From positions 1,116,001 through 1,180,000 of the forward strand of contig NZ_CP046535.1 in assembly GCF_009739515.1 (NCBI RefSeq): DNA of 64,000 nt, read 5' to 3'. Under the pieces are notes generated by a model. The model made no database searches, had not been told where the DNA came from, and saw nothing but the letters and a program-made list of their open reading frames with translations. Each line of letters opens with the position of its first letter. Position 1 is the stretch's first letter. The position numbers and the translations under genes are program-made. The DNA comes from Sphingomonas profundi (lineage in GTDB: Bacteria; Pseudomonadota; Alphaproteobacteria; Sphingomonadales; Sphingomonadaceae). Positions 38,090 through 46,311 of the stretch are shown piece by piece.

Positions 38090-38853
38090 CGCCCGAACTC
38101 CCCCTCTGGCTGTGGCTCTCGCTCGGCGCCCTGCTCGGTGCCGTGGCGGGCAGCTACCTCGCGACGATCGTGGTGCGCTGGCCGCGCGGCGAGGCGGCGC
38201 GCGGGCGATCGCGCTGCGACGGCTGCGGCCGCACGCTGGGCGCGGGCGAACTGGTGCCGCTGCTCTCCTTCGCCATCGCGGGCGGTCGCTGCCGGGCCTG
38301 CGCCGCGCCTATCGACCGGCGTCACCTGGCAATCGAGGCGCTGGCGACCGGGATCGGCGCGGCGGCGCTGCTGGCGGCACCGGGGCCGGCGGGCCTGGCG
38401 GGCGCGCTGTTCGGCTGGCTGCTGCTGGCGCTGGCGGCGCTGGACCTGGAGCATTACTGGCTGCCGAACAGGCTGACGGCGCCGCTGGCGCTGCTGGGCC
38501 TGGCCGGCGGGATCGCCGGGCTGCATCCGGCGCTGCGCGATCGGCTGATCGGCGGCGTCGCCGGCTACGCGGCGCTGGCCGCCATCGCTCATGCCTATCG
38601 GGCGCTGCGCGGCCGGGAGGGGCTGGGGGCGGGGGACGCCAAATTGTTCGGTGCGATCGGCCTGTGGCTCGGCTGGCGGGCGCTGCCGCCGGTGCTGCTG
38701 GCCGCCAGCCTGATCGGCATCGCGGCGCTGATCGCCGCGCGCGCCGGCGGTCGATCGGTCGCGGCGACGACGCGGGTGCCGCTGGGCACGCTGCTGGCGA
38801 TCGCCGCCTGGGGGCTGTGGCTGGGCGAGGCGTCGGGGCTGGGCGCGGGATAG
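38086..38853 (+). CDS. gspO: Prepilin peptidase (type II secretion GspO/PilD)
   Basis: A 255-residue inner-membrane aspartic peptidase and N-methylase for type IV prepilins. The cytoplasmic zinc-binding loop has CDGCG and CRACA; the two catalytic aspartates are in LAALDLEHYWLPN and GLGAGDAKLFGA. About eight membrane segments are visible. No ATG, GTG or TTG occurs at a plausible N-terminus: the only reasonable start is CTG at 38086, which overlaps the previous stop as CTGA. The nearest GTG is about 85 bases upstream in the SH3 gene or inside the first helix. It heads the gsp operon. Confidence 0.9.
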   Translation: MTPELPLWLWLSLGALLGAVAGSYLATIVVRWPRGEAARGRSRCDGCGRTLGAGELVPLLSFAIAGGRCRACAAPIDRRHLAIEALATGIGAAALLAAPGPAGLAGALFGWLLLALAALDLEHYWLPNRLTAPLALLGLAGGIAGLHPALRDRLIGGVAGYAALAAIAHAYRALRGREGLGAGDAKLFGAIGLWLGWRALPPVLLAASLIGIAALIAARAGGRSVAATTRVPLGTLLAIAAWGLWLGEASGLGAG

Positions 38854-38938
38854 CGTCGTTCACGCCCACGAAAGCAGTCGCGCGGGCACATGCGAATGTA
38901 ATAAGGGTGGCGCCGGGCTTGCGGGGGTTGGTTGGCAG

Positions 38939-39796
38939 ATGCGTCTTGTTCTCGATCGGCGGGCCCGGCGCCTGCTCGCGCGGCTGCCCCGCACGAACTG
39001 GTATTCCGTCGCCGAACTCGCCTTGCTCTCGGTGCTGGCGCTGCAATCGGCGCGGCTGCTGCTCACCCTGGTGACGCCGGTCGGCCCGGTGGGAGACTGG
39101 CGGCCGGATACCGGCGCGGCGATCGTCTCGCCGGCCATCTTCGGCGCGTTCGATCCGTTCTTCCGGCTGGCCGCGCCCGGCGGGCCGGCGGTGGTGACGG
39201 GGCTGGACATCAAGCTGTTCGGCATCCGCGCCGATCAGGCATCCGGCCGCGGCTCGGCGATACTGGGGCTGCCGAACGGCGTGCAGCAGAGCGTTTCCGT
39301 GGGTGAGGAGGTGATGCCGGGCGTGACGCTGAAGTCCGTCGCGTTCGATCACGTCACGATCCTGCGCGGCGGCGCGGACGAGCAGGTGTTCCTCGATCAG
39401 TCGCAGCCGGCGACCGTGGTCTCGCCGCCGCCTCCTCCTCCGGGCCAGCCCGCGGTGAGCGCCGCCGCGCCGCCGCCGCCCGCCGCCGGCAATCCGCTGC
39501 TGCCGCCGGTGCCGGCCGTCACCGCCTCCTCACTGCTGGGCGACGCGCGCTTCGCGCCGCGCACCGGCCGCAACGGCGTGGACGGCTTCACCGTGCAGGC
39601 GAACGGCACGGGCGACGCGCTGCGCGCCGCCGGCCTGCAGCCGGGCGACGTGGTGATATCGGTGAACGGCGCGCGCGTGAGCGGCGCGGAGGATGCGCGA
39701 CGCATCCAGCAGCAGCTATCCGTAAGCGGCGAGGTGACGATGATCGTGGAGCGCGGCGGCAGCGAAGTGCCGCTGCGCGTGAGGGTGGTGCAGTGA
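38939..39796 (+). CDS. gspC: Type II secretion protein GspC
   Basis: A 285-residue inner-membrane protein linking the platform to the secretin. It has one membrane helix (SVAELALLSVLALQSARLLL), a periplasmic homology region (IKLFGIRADQASGRGSAIL to VSVGEEVMPGVTL), a proline-rich spacer (PPPPPPGQPA and similar) and a C-terminal PDZ domain (GLQPGDVVISVNGARVSG). It starts 85 bases after gspO and overlaps gspD by GTGA. Confidence 0.92.
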   Translation: MRLVLDRRARRLLARLPRTNWYSVAELALLSVLALQSARLLLTLVTPVGPVGDWRPDTGAAIVSPAIFGAFDPFFRLAAPGGPAVVTGLDIKLFGIRADQASGRGSAILGLPNGVQQSVSVGEEVMPGVTLKSVAFDHVTILRGGADEQVFLDQSQPATVVSPPPPPPGQPAVSAAAPPPPAAGNPLLPPVPAVTASSLLGDARFAPRTGRNGVDGFTVQANGTGDALRAAGLQPGDVVISVNGARVSGAEDARRIQQQLSVSGEVTMIVERGGSEVPLRVRVVQ

Positions 39797-42039
39797 AGGC
39801 GCCGGCACTCATCCCCGCGCTGCTGCTGGCGCTGGCGGCGCCGACATCGGCCCAGCAGGTGCTGAATCTGCGCGACGCCGACATCCGCGCCTTCATCCAG
39901 GATGCGTCGAAGGTGACGGGCCGCACCTTCATCATCGATCCGCGCGTGCAGGGAAAGGTATCGGTCGTCACCGACCGGCCACTCTCCCGCTCCGAGTATT
40001 TCGAGCTGTTCCTCTCCACCCTGCGCGCCAACGGGCTGGTCGCGGTGCCGGCGGCGGGCGGCGCCTTCCGCGTGCAGCCGGTGGATACCGCCGCCTCGCA
40101 GCCGGGGCGGGTGGGCAGCCGCGGCCAATCGAACAACAGCTTCGTGACGGAGGTCTTCCGCCTGCGATCCATCGACGCGCCCTCCGCCGTCGATACGATC
40201 CGCCCGCTGGTGAGCCGCGAGGGATCGGTGAGCGCCAACCGCGCCGGCAATTCGGTGATCGTGGCCGACTATGCCGACAATATCCGCCGCATCCGCGAGC
40301 TGATCTCCCGCATCGATCGCGATACCGCCGCCACGCGGGTGGTGGTGCTGAAGAACGCCGCCGCGCGCGAGATAGCGACATCGCTGCAGACCTTGGCGGG
40401 CGCGGGGCAGGGCGGCGCCGGCGGCACCGGCGGGCCGGCCGTATCGGTGGTCGCGGTGGAGAGCAGCAACGCGATCGCGCTGCGCGGAGACCCGACGACC
40501 GTCTCCCGCCTGGCCGAGATCGCCCGCGACCTCGATTCGCGGGCGGCCAGCGGCACCGAGATCCGCGTGATCTTCCTGGAACATGCCGATGCCGCCAAGC
40601 TGCTTCCGGTGCTGCAACAGCTCGTCGGCCAGCAGGTGACGGCGGCGGCTTCGGTGGCGCCGGCGGCCAACAGCTCCACCATCGTGCCGCCGGGCGCGCG
40701 CGCGGTGGGCGCCTCCGCCATATCGCCGGAGCCGGTTTCCACCCCCGCCGCGGCCGGCGGCACGGCCGCCACGAGCGGCAGCGGCGGTGGCGCTGGAAAC
40801 GGCCGGGCGCAGCCGGTGATCGCCCGCTACGAGGGCGCGAACGCGATCATCATCTCGGCCCCCAGCGATCTTCAGCGCACGTTGGGCGCGGTGATCCGCC
40901 AGCTCGATTCGCGGCGCGAGCAGGTGCTGGTCGAGGCGATCATCGTCGAGATATCGGACAATGCGGCGCGCAACCTGGGCGTGCAGTTCCTGCTGGGCGG
41001 CCTGCCCGGATCCGGCATCCCGTTCGCCGCGACCAACTATTCGAACAGCGCGCCTAACATCCTGACCATCGCCGGCGCGATCGGCGCGCGCCAGCTGAAC
41101 CAGACGACCACCACCGTCAACGGCACCACCACCGTCACCCAGACGAGCAACTCCGTGAGCGATTCGCTGGCGCAGGCGGCGGTCAGCTCCATCCTGGGTG
41201 CCGCCGGCGGCTTCGCCGGCTTCGCCAGCAAGATCGGCAATGACGGGCTGTTCGCCACGATCATCAACGCGGTGAAATCGGATACCCAGTCGAACATCCT
41301 CTCCACGCCCTCGGTGATGACGCTCGACAATCAGGAGGCCAAGATCCTGGTCGGGCAGGAGGTGCCGATCACTACCGGCCAGGCGCTGAGCAACAATTTC
41401 GACAACGCCTTCCGCACCGTGCAGCGCGAGAATGTGGGCATCCAGCTGGAGGTGAAGCCGCAGATCAACGCCGGCGGCGCGATCAAGCTGTTCCTGCGGC
41501 AGGAGGTGAGCTCGATCGCCGGGCCGGTCTCGTCCGACAATAGCGACCTCATCATCAACAAGCGCGAGATCGAGACGACGGTGACCGTCGACGACGGCGA
41601 GATCATCGCGCTGGGCGGGCTGCTGGACGACAATGAGCGGCGCACGATCGAGAAGATTCCGCTGCTGGGCGACATTCCGGGTCTTGGCGAGCTGTTCAAA
41701 TCGCGTTCACGCTCGCGCGCCAAGACCAACCTGATGGTGTTCATCCGCCCGACGATCGTGCGATCGGCCGACGAGGCGCGCGCCGTGGCGGCCCAGCGCT
41801 ACGGCTATATCCGCGACATGCAGGCCACCCAGCGACCCGAGCGCGAGCCGACGATCGACGAGATGGTGCGCGACTATATGGGCACGACGGCGCCGGGCGC
41901 CCCGCCGGCCAACGGCCCGGGCGAGGATGCCGCGCCGCCGCTCGCCCCGCCGGCCAAGCAGATCATCACGCCGCAGATGCGATCCTCCACCGAGGTGATC
42001 CGGCCGGTGCCGGTGCCGCCTTCGCAGGCGGGGCGGTGA
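39793..42039 (+). CDS. gspD: Type II secretion secretin GspD
   Basis: A 748-residue outer-membrane secretin with signal peptide, N0 domain (LNLRDADIRAFIQDASKVTG), three KH-like N domains and the secretin core (QVLVEAIIVEISDNAARNLG to GEIIALGGLLDDNERRTIEKIPLLGDIPGLG). The gate residues VPITTG are visible. The C-terminus is rich in proline. GTG at 39793 overlaps the gspC stop. It is followed by a repeat pair before gspE. Confidence 0.95.
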   Translation: MKAPALIPALLLALAAPTSAQQVLNLRDADIRAFIQDASKVTGRTFIIDPRVQGKVSVVTDRPLSRSEYFELFLSTLRANGLVAVPAAGGAFRVQPVDTAASQPGRVGSRGQSNNSFVTEVFRLRSIDAPSAVDTIRPLVSREGSVSANRAGNSVIVADYADNIRRIRELISRIDRDTAATRVVVLKNAAAREIATSLQTLAGAGQGGAGGTGGPAVSVVAVESSNAIALRGDPTTVSRLAEIARDLDSRAASGTEIRVIFLEHADAAKLLPVLQQLVGQQVTAAASVAPAANSSTIVPPGARAVGASAISPEPVSTPAAAGGTAATSGSGGGAGNGRAQPVIARYEGANAIIISAPSDLQRTLGAVIRQLDSRREQVLVEAIIVEISDNAARNLGVQFLLGGLPGSGIPFAATNYSNSAPNILTIAGAIGARQLNQTTTTVNGTTTVTQTSNSVSDSLAQAAVSSILGAAGGFAGFASKIGNDGLFATIINAVKSDTQSNILSTPSVMTLDNQEAKILVGQEVPITTGQALSNNFDNAFRTVQRENVGIQLEVKPQINAGGAIKLFLRQEVSSIAGPVSSDNSDLIINKREIETTVTVDDGEIIALGGLLDDNERRTIEKIPLLGDIPGLGELFKSRSRSRAKTNLMVFIRPTIVRSADEARAVAAQRYGYIRDMQATQRPEREPTIDEMVRDYMGTTAPGAPPANGPGEDAAPPLAPPAKQIITPQMRSSTEVIRPVPVPPSQAGR

Positions 42040-42066
42040 GGGTGCGGCCGCCCTTCCGCTCCGCAC

Positions 42067-42218
42067 CGTCATCTTGGCGAGGGCCGAGATCCATGGATAC
42101 GGGCGCTTGCCGGGCAGGGCGATCGGCCGGAGGCGGGGGAACGGTCGTGCGGAGCGAGGCAGCGATCCGGCCATGATCGTGCAGCCGTCCATGGATCCCG
42201 GCATACGCCGGGATGACG
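42067..42218. repeat. Inverted repeat pair (REP type) between gspD and gspE
   Basis: Two 31-base arms, 42067-42097 and 42188-42218, are inverted copies with 25 of 31 bases matching; both include GATCCATGGA (second arm as TCCATGGATC). The second arm also has its own CCCGGCATACGCCGGG hairpin. It resembles the short palindromes scattered in sphingomonad genomes. It interrupts an otherwise closely spaced operon and covers the possible start codons of gspE. Confidence 0.8.
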
Positions 42219-43756
42219 AAGGGGGCGAGGAGACGCCGCCTGTTCCGCCTGCCTCGCTCCCACCGCTGGCCGCTATCCCCTATGGCTTCGCGCGGCGGTT
42301 CGGCATGGCGATCGTCGCCACCGATCCGCTGACGGTGGCGCTGCGGCAGGGCGCCGATCCGCGCCCGCTGCTGGAGGTGCGCCGCGTGCTGGCCCGCGCC
42401 TTTGCGGTCGAGCATGTCGCGCCCGAGCGGTTCGACCGCATCCTTTCCGAACGCTACGCGATGGACGGGCAGGCGGCGGCGGACGCGGCCGGCTCGCTGG
42501 GCCTCGGCGACGAGCTGATGATGCTGGCGAGCGACCTGCCCTCGGCGGACGACCTGCTCGACACGGCGGACGACGCGCCGGCCATCCGCCTCATCAACGG
42601 CATCATCGCCGATGCCGCGCGGCAGGGCGTGTCGGACATCCATATCGAGCCGTACGAGACCGGCCTCGTCGTGCGGATGCGGATCGACGGCGTGCTGCGC
42701 GAGACCCTGCGGATGCCGCCGCACGTCGCCCCCGTGGTCGTCAGCCGGGTGAAGGTGATGGCGCGGCTGGACATCGCCGAGCGGCGCGTGCCGCAGGACG
42801 GGCGCATCGGCCTGACCCTGGGCGGCAAGCTGCTGGACGTGCGCGTCTCCACTCTGCCCAGCCGGGCGGGCGAGCGGGTGGTGCTGCGCATCCTGGACAA
42901 GGAGAATGCCGGCATCGACCTGGAGATGCTGGGGATGCCGCCGGCGATCGACGCCGTGTTCCGCGCCGCCCTGGCCGAGCCGAACGGCGTGGTGCTGGTG
43001 ACGGGGCCGACCGGATCGGGCAAAACGACCTCGCTCTACGCCGGCCTGCGCACCCTGAACGACGGCAGCCGCAACATCCTGACGGTGGAGGACCCGGTCG
43101 AATACGCCATCGACGGGGTCGGCCAGACGCAGGTGAACGCCAAGGTGGGGCTGAGCTTCGCCGCCGGCCTGCGCGCCATCCTGCGGCAGGATCCGGATGT
43201 GGTGATGATCGGCGAGATCCGCGATCGCGAGACGGCCGACATCGCCGTGCAGGCCTCGCTGACCGGCCATCTGGTGCTCTCCACCGTCCACACCAACGAT
43301 GCGATCGGCGCGATCACGCGGATGCGCGACATGAAGGTGGAGCCGTTCCTGCTCGCCTCCACCCTGCGCGCGGTGATCGCCCAGCGGCTGGTGCGGCGGC
43401 TGTGCCCGCACTGCTCGGCGGCGGAACCCGCGAGCGCGGCCGTCGCCGCCCTGCTGGGGCTGGAGCCGGGCGAGACCGTGCACGAGGCGCGCGGCTGCGA
43501 CGCGTGCGGCGGCAGCGGCTATCGCGGCCGCATCGGCGTGTTCGAGGCGGTGCGGATCGACGACCGGATCCGCCGCATGATCAACGAGGACGCGGACGAG
43601 GATGCCATCGCCGCCCACGCCTTCGCCCACGCGCCGACCCTGACCGCCGCCGCCCGCGCGCTGGTGCGCGAAGGCGTGACGACGCCCGAGGAGGCGGTGC
43701 GCATCTCCCGCCGGGAGAGCGTGCCGGATGCGCCGGCGGTGCCGATCGATGCCTGA
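42173..43756 (+). CDS. gspE: Type II secretion ATPase GspE
   Basis: The cytoplasmic ATPase of the secretion system, about 527 residues from this start. Seen: N-terminal domain (PYGFARRFGMAIVATDPLTVAL), the Asp box (SDIHIEPYETGL), Walker A GPTGSGKTTSLY, Walker B VVMIGEIRDRETAD, the His box and a zinc motif CPHC...CDACGG. The real start is uncertain: ATG 42173 and ATG 42191 both lie in a repeat pair, neither has a clear Shine-Dalgarno sequence, and no start codon exists between the repeat and the conserved domain. The end overlaps gspF by 8 bases. Confidence 0.93.
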   Translation: MIVQPSMDPGIRRDDEGGEETPPVPPASLPPLAAIPYGFARRFGMAIVATDPLTVALRQGADPRPLLEVRRVLARAFAVEHVAPERFDRILSERYAMDGQAAADAAGSLGLGDELMMLASDLPSADDLLDTADDAPAIRLINGIIADAARQGVSDIHIEPYETGLVVRMRIDGVLRETLRMPPHVAPVVVSRVKVMARLDIAERRVPQDGRIGLTLGGKLLDVRVSTLPSRAGERVVLRILDKENAGIDLEMLGMPPAIDAVFRAALAEPNGVVLVTGPTGSGKTTSLYAGLRTLNDGSRNILTVEDPVEYAIDGVGQTQVNAKVGLSFAAGLRAILRQDPDVVMIGEIRDRETADIAVQASLTGHLVLSTVHTNDAIGAITRMRDMKVEPFLLASTLRAVIAQRLVRRLCPHCSAAEPASAAVAALLGLEPGETVHEARGCDACGGSGYRGRIGVFEAVRIDDRIRRMINEDADEDAIAAHAFAHAPTLTAAARALVREGVTTPEEAVRISRRESVPDAPAVPIDA

Positions 43757-44975
43757 CTTCGACTATCTGGCGCTCGACGTGGCCGGGCGGGAGAAGCGCG
43801 GGCAGGTGAGCGCCGCGACGATCGAGGATGCGCGCGCCCGCCTTGCCACCCGCAAATTCTACGTCGTGCGGATCGAGGCGGGAAGGGGCGGCGCGCCGGC
43901 CTCGCCGGCCCTGCTCTCGCAGCGCATCACCCTGCGGCGCAAACTCTCCGCCAAGCAGCTGACGTTGTTCACCCGCCAGCTCGCCACCCTGGCGCAGGTG
44001 AGCCCGCTGGAGGAGGCGATCCGCACCATCGTGCGCCAGGCCGAGCAGGAGCAGGTGCGCCGCGTGTTGGGGCGGGTGCATGGCGGCGTGGTGGAGGGCC
44101 GGCGCCTGTCGGAGGCAATGACGCGCGAGGCGCCGAGCTTCCCGCCGCTCTACCGCGCGATGGTGGCGGCGGGCGAGGGATCGGGCACGCTGCCGACCAT
44201 CCTGGAGCGTCTGGCCGACCTGCAGGAGCGGCAGGCGACGGTGCGCGGCAAGGTGATCACCGCGCTCGCCTACCCCACGGTGCTGGCCTTCGTGGCGATC
44301 GCCGTGGTGTTCGCGCTGATGGTGTTCGTGGTGCCGCAGGTGGTGGAACAGTTCGACACGGTGGGCCAGACCTTGCCGCTGCTCACGCGGATGGTGATCG
44401 GCCTCTCCGCCTTCCTCGTCGGCTGGTGGTGGGCGCTGGCGATCGGGCTGGCCGCTGCCGGCTTCCTGATCTGGCGGGGCTTGCGCGATCCGGCGATACG
44501 GATGTGGGTGGATCGCAGCATCCTGCGGCTGCCGCTGCTGGGCCGGCTGGTGCGCGATCTCCACGCCGCCCGCCTCTCCCGCACCCTGGCGACGATGGTG
44601 GCGAGCCGCCTGCCGCTGCTAGAGGGGCTGACCCTGACCGTATCGACCGTGCACAACCGCGCGCTGCGCGCCGCCTCCAGCGATATCGTCGAGGCGATAC
44701 GCGGCGGCGGCAGCCTGTCGGCGGCGATGCGGCGGGCGGGCGTGTTCCCGCCGCTGCTGGTCTACATGGCGGCATCGGGCGAAGCGTCCGGCAAGCTCGA
44801 CACCATGCTGGAGCGCGCGGCCGACTATATGGAGCGCGAGTTCGATTCGTTCACGGCGACGGCGCTCTCGCTGCTGGAGCCGCTGATCATCGTGCTGATG
44901 GGTGGCATCGTGGCGCTGATCGTCCTCTCGATCCTGCTGCCGATCCTGCAACTCGATACGCTCGCCGGAGCCTGA
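43749..44975 (+). CDS. gspF: Type II secretion platform protein GspF
   Basis: A 408-residue polytopic inner-membrane protein with two T2SSF domains and three membrane segments (AYPTVLAFVAIAVVFALMVFVVP, the pair around FLVGWWWALAIGLAAAGFL, and LLEPLIIVLMGGIVALIVLSI). The repeated pattern LFTRQLATLAQVSPLEEAI and LARTLATM-like LSRTLATMVASRLPLLEGL is characteristic. ATG at 43749 overlaps the gspE stop. GspG follows after three bases. Confidence 0.94.
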   Translation: MPDFDYLALDVAGREKRGQVSAATIEDARARLATRKFYVVRIEAGRGGAPASPALLSQRITLRRKLSAKQLTLFTRQLATLAQVSPLEEAIRTIVRQAEQEQVRRVLGRVHGGVVEGRRLSEAMTREAPSFPPLYRAMVAAGEGSGTLPTILERLADLQERQATVRGKVITALAYPTVLAFVAIAVVFALMVFVVPQVVEQFDTVGQTLPLLTRMVIGLSAFLVGWWWALAIGLAAAGFLIWRGLRDPAIRMWVDRSILRLPLLGRLVRDLHAARLSRTLATMVASRLPLLEGLTLTVSTVHNRALRAASSDIVEAIRGGGSLSAAMRRAGVFPPLLVYMAASGEASGKLDTMLERAADYMEREFDSFTATALSLLEPLIIVLMGGIVALIVLSILLPILQLDTLAGA

Positions 44976-44978
44976 AGG

Positions 44979-45509
44979 ATGACGATGACCAAGCGACGGA
45001 CCGAAACTTCCCGTGCGCCGGCGAGGCGCTCCGCCGAGTGCGGCTTCAGGCCGGTAGCGCGCTCCGCCGAACACGGCTTCACGTCCTTTGTGCGTTCCGC
45101 CGAACACGGCTTCACGCTGGTCGAGCTGATGGTCGTGATCGTCATCATCGGGCTCTTGACCACGATCGTCGTCATCAACGTGCTGCCCAGCCAGGACAAG
45201 GCGCGGGTGGAGAAGGCGAAGACCGACATTGCCCTGCTGGAGCAGGCGGCCGAGATGTACCGGCTGGACAATCTCTCCTATCCCGGCGGCGGCGACGGCC
45301 TGAAGGCGCTGGTGAGCGCGCCGGCCGGCGTCGATACCGGGCGCTACCGGCCCGGCGGCTACATCCGCAAGCTGCCGGACGATCCGTGGGGCAACCCCTA
45401 TCACTACGTTTCGCCGGGCAAGCATGGCGCCGTGGACATCTTCAGCTACGGCGCCGACGGCCGCGAGGGTGGCGAAGGGAACGATGCCGATATCGGCAAC
45501 TGGAAGTAA
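44979..45509 (+). CDS. gspG: Major pseudopilin GspG with repeat-extended leader
   Basis: The major pseudopilin of the type II secretion pseudopilus. Cleavage by GspO is expected at G|FTLVELMVVIVIIGLL, after codon 44, leaving a mature protein of about 132 residues with normal GspG features (LDNLSYPGGGDGLKALV, LPDDPWGNPYHYVSPG). The leader is exceptional: 44 residues containing three in-register copies of an 11-codon unit (EHGF-x4-RSA). The start is ATG 44979 with GAAGG before it (ATG 44985 is possible). GspG leaders are usually well under 25 residues. Confidence 0.92.
   Translation: MTMTKRRTETSRAPARRSAECGFRPVARSAEHGFTSFVRSAEHGFTLVELMVVIVIIGLLTTIVVINVLPSQDKARVEKAKTDIALLEQAAEMYRLDNLSYPGGGDGLKALVSAPAGVDTGRYRPGGYIRKLPDDPWGNPYHYVSPGKHGAVDIFSYGADGREGGEGNDADIGNWK
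45036..45116 (+). repeat. 33-base tandem repeats in the gspG leader
   Basis: Units begin at 45036, 45069 and 45102, exactly 33 bases apart. They share CGCTCCGCCGA(A/G) and GGCTTC and encode ECGF-RPVA-RSA, EHGF-TSFV-RSA and EHGF-TLVE. The third is the cleavage site. Confidence 0.95.
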
Positions 45510-45540
45510 CGGCCCCGGCGGCCATCCGCCGGCGGCACGG

Positions 45541-46311
45541 ATGCGGCGGCCGGAAGCGGCCGGGCGGCGGCCCCGCGTCATGCCGCACCCAGGCGCCAAG
45601 CATCACCCTCCCACTTCCCGTCACCCCGGACTTGTTCCGGGGCCTACCCCGCCGCGATCGGCGTCATCAGCGCCTCTCGCAGGGTCGTCGGCCGCGCGGT
45701 GGGCCGCGGAACAAGTCCGGGATGACGGGGAGGGAAAGCGTTTCGCCGAGCACGGCTTCATGTCCTTTGTGCGTTCCGCCGAGCACGGCTTCGTGTCCTT
45801 TGTGCGTTCCGCCGAGCACGGCTTCACGTGCGTGAGGCGTTCCGCCGAACACGGCTTCACGCTTGTGAGGCGTTCCGCCGAACACGGCTTCACGCTGGTC
45901 GAGCTGATGATCGTGATGGCGATCATCGGGCTGCTGACCGGCGCGGTGGTGCTGGCGATGCCCGATCCGCGCGGCGACCTGCGCAGCGATGCCGAGCGTT
46001 TCGCCGCCCGCGCCCACGCCGCGCAGGACAAGGCGGTGATCGAGGCGCGCGCCATCGCCCTGCTGGTGACGAGCGACGGCTACGGCTTCGAGCGGCGCGA
46101 GCGGGGCGCGTGGACCCTGCTGGGCGAGAAGCCGTTCGAGCAGCGGCGCTGGGCCAAGGGGGCGACGGCGCTGGTCGGCGACGTGGGCCAGGCGCGCGCC
46201 CTGTTCGACCCGACCGGCATCGTCGAGCCGCTCGACGTGACCCTGGTGCGCGATGCGACGCGCATGACGGTGCACATCGCCGCCGACGGCTCGGTGCGCG
46301 TCGATGGTTGA
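45541..46311 (+). CDS. gspH: Minor pseudopilin GspH with repeat-extended leader
   Basis: The mature part, from G|FTLVELMIVMAIIGLLTG, is about 140 residues and fits GspH (segment ERFAARAHAAQDKAVIEARAI and a C-terminal half with few conserved marks). The leader is uncertain. From ATG 45541 it would be 116 residues; ATG 45580 or ATG 45760 (inside the repeats) give about 103 or 43 residues. None has a clear Shine-Dalgarno sequence. The frame crosses a repeat pair (45619-45727) and then five copies of the 33-base unit. The frame is open further back inside gspG, which is not used. The last 8 bases overlap gspI. Confidence 0.8.
   Translation: MRRPEAAGRRPRVMPHPGAKHHPPTSRHPGLVPGPTPPRSASSAPLAGSSAARWAAEQVRDDGEGKRFAEHGFMSFVRSAEHGFVSFVRSAEHGFTCVRRSAEHGFTLVRRSAEHGFTLVELMIVMAIIGLLTGAVVLAMPDPRGDLRSDAERFAARAHAAQDKAVIEARAIALLVTSDGYGFERRERGAWTLLGEKPFEQRRWAKGATALVGDVGQARALFDPTGIVEPLDVTLVRDATRMTVHIAADGSVRVDG
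45619..45727. repeat. Inverted repeat pair between gspG and gspH domains
   Basis: CGTCACCCCGGACTTGTTCC (45619 on) and its inverted copy ending CAAGTCCGGGATGACG (to 45727) flank about 57 bases. This is the REP-type element with consensus GTCA-CCCCGGA-TTCCGGGG; the reading frame of gspH runs through it without a stop. Confidence 0.85.
45748..45894 (+). repeat. 33-base tandem repeats in the gspH leader
   Basis: Five units start at 45748, 45781, 45814, 45847 and 45880, all 33 bases apart. The variable four codons read MSFV, VSFV, TCVR and TLVR; the fifth unit is the cleavage site FTLVE. Units one to three share CCTTTGTGCGTTCCGCC or closely related sequence with gspG. Confidence 0.95.

Noticed and set aside
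45424-45540. Start of gspH inside gspG
   Set aside because: It would overlap the conserved C-terminus of gspG by 86 bases; starts after the gspG stop are more likely.
45621-46055. Minus-strand reading frames with repeated KPCSAER-type peptides
   Set aside because: They are the complement of the pseudopilin leader repeats; the plus-strand pseudopilins explain the sequence.
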